Shown here piece by piece: positions 63,301-64,000 of a DNA stretch of 64,000 nucleotides. The stretch is from Parabacteroides sp. FAFU027 (GTDB lineage Bacteria; Bacteroidota; Bacteroidia; Bacteroidales; UBA7332): assembly GCF_022808675.1 (NCBI RefSeq), contig NZ_JAKZKV010000003.1, positions 248,001 to 312,000 of the forward strand, written 5' to 3'. Under the pieces are notes generated by a model, which saw nothing but the letters and a program-made list of their open reading frames with translations, was not told the DNA's origin and did no database searches. How positions within the stretch are numbered: position 1 is the stretch's first letter; the number at the start of each line of letters is the position of its first letter. The position numbers were made by a program, and so were the translations under genes.

Positions 63301-63442
63301 TGTTACACGCTTTTGGCAATTGTGTTACATTTTCATTTCAATATATCCAGAATGAGACAAATCGGTAAAATACTGTTTTACTTGTGCTTATACATTATCT
63401 ATATATAAAAATGAAAAGCTTAAACCAAACGACTGTGTAACA
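63301..63442. promoter_or_regulatory. Candidate Pho-box-like repeats in the divergent porin/pstC region
   Basis: TGTTACA occurs at 63301-63307 and 63323-63329, exactly 22 bp apart, with TTTGGCA midway at 63312 (11-bp phasing). GTGTAACA, the inverse, lies at 63435-63442 on the pstC side. PhoB boxes elsewhere are 11-bp-phased direct repeats. Function is inferred. Confidence 0.4.
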
Positions 63443-63474
63443 TCTTTGTAATCTTTTTTTCACGCAGACTTAAC

Positions 63475-64000
63475 ATGGACGTTGTTTCTTTGCAGCATCA
63501 ATCAAGAATAAAAATCAGCGTGAAAAGATTTCTAGAAAAAATTATCGAAGGTATCCTGCTGCTTAGTGGTAGCGTTACAAGTATTGCGATTTTATTAATC
63601 GTGCTTTTCTTGTTTAAAGAAGCTTCGGGGCTGTTTCGCAGTCCGGTAGTGGAAGCCGGAAATGTTATTGCGTTAAGCAAAACCAATAAAGTAAAAGAGC
63701 TGAACGCTCACCAAATCAAACAGGTTTTTGATGCGGAAATCACCAATTGGGCTCAACTGGGCGGCGCCAACCAGGACATCGAAGTCATTCGTCTGGGTGA
63801 CTTGACCAACTACTACACGGAAGAAGAGTTGGGAGCCGAATTTGAGCATATCCCCGAAAAGCTCAATGACCTGATTACAAAACATCCGGCAGCAATACTC
63901 TACATGCCTGAACAGTATATTCCTAAGAACTTTACCGGATATGTAATGGAACATGCCACTCAAAAGCCGGGGGATTTCTTCTTTGGGAAAGAGTGGTTTC
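63475..64000 (+). CDS. pstC: Phosphate ABC transporter permease with PstS-like insert (partial)
   Basis: First 175 codons of a gene running off the right edge. One transmembrane helix (about residues 28-50, SIAILLIVLFLFKE) is followed by a periplasmic segment, residues about 60-155. Its part LNAHQIKQVFDAEITNWAQL parallels PstS LTRAQLEGIFTGKIKNWKEV in this window. After it comes FFFGKEWF, matching the FFxGxxWxP site that opens normal PstC proteins. The gene is divergent from the porin and pstS. The start could be ATG 63475 or GTG 63520; the latter gives the usual short basic N-terminus (KRFLEKIIEG). Confidence 0.75.
   Translation, partial: MDVVSLQHQSRIKISVKRFLEKIIEGILLLSGSVTSIAILLIVLFLFKEASGLFRSPVVEAGNVIALSKTNKVKELNAHQIKQVFDAEITNWAQLGGANQDIEVIRLGDLTNYYTEEELGAEFEHIPEKLNDLITKHPAAILYMPEQYIPKNFTGYVMEHATQKPGDFFFGKEWF

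Noticed and set aside
63673-63963. Minus-strand open frame at the right edge
   Set aside because: It is the complement of the partial pstC gene, which shows clear family motifs on the plus strand.

Overview
The window reads as a chromosomal segment of an anaerobic, nitrogen-fixing member of the Bacteroidales. The phylum is indicated by PorU and PorV of the type IX secretion system, a secreted protein with a type IX sorting tail, ECF sigma/FecR/TonB-receptor modules, promoters of the Bacteroidetes TAnnTTTG type, general absence of Shine-Dalgarno sequences, and families typical of this phylum (DUF6261-like, LptD of the Bacteroidetes type, YARHG). A Paludibacter-like genus is a reasonable guess but is not proven by the sequence.

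Layout. 1-8.5 kb (minus strand): nifK (partial), nifD, nifI2, nifI1, nifH, followed upstream by molybdate uptake genes modC, modB, modA, an outer-membrane porin and a ModE-like regulator. Molybdenum uptake thus sits beside the Mo nitrogenase. 8.8-14.6 kb: cation/proton antiporter, carbonic anhydrase, a Fic protein and a YARHG protein. 14.7-20.7 kb: a complete biotin operon bioB-A-F-G-C-D. 20.7-31 kb: lptD, folB, bactofilin, enolase, a small ferredoxin, an AddA-like helicase/nuclease, SUI1, and a structured RNA of about 185 nt resembling 6S RNA. 31.4-37.8 kb: rex, an FAH hydrolase, porU, porV, ispF. 38-44 kb: a TonB receptor/FecR/ECF sigma set, tRNA-Thr and a second ECF set. 44-49.7 kb: pyrH, frr, rsgA, queG, an RluA-type pseudouridine synthase. 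49.8-60.8 kb: small hypotheticals, a phosphatase, a PHP-domain type IX cargo, a DUF6261-like gene, a REP-associated transposase, nucleoid-associated protein, beta-glucosidase, a phosphodiesterase and DedA. 60.9-64 kb: phosphate uptake (pstS, an OprP-like porin, and pstC running off the right edge).

The most unusual content is non-coding. (1) Ten short palindromes centred exactly 41 bp apart at 47666-48047. (2) A REP-associated transposase whose own REP palindrome (21-bp arms) lies in frame inside its coding sequence, with further copies on both sides. (3) A CACGGAT-type inverted repeat of about 90-115 bp in several gene junctions, including two inside the biotin operon and one inside the mod operon. 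(4) Three tandem 85-bp units at 54584-54830. (5) A sigma-54-like box overlapping a terminator-like hairpin ahead of nifH. (6) A PstS-like segment built into the N-terminal part of PstC. (7) A 56-codon leader in frame with bioB and directly downstream of a promoter.

All calls rest on reading the sequence and on recalled family knowledge; no database search was run.
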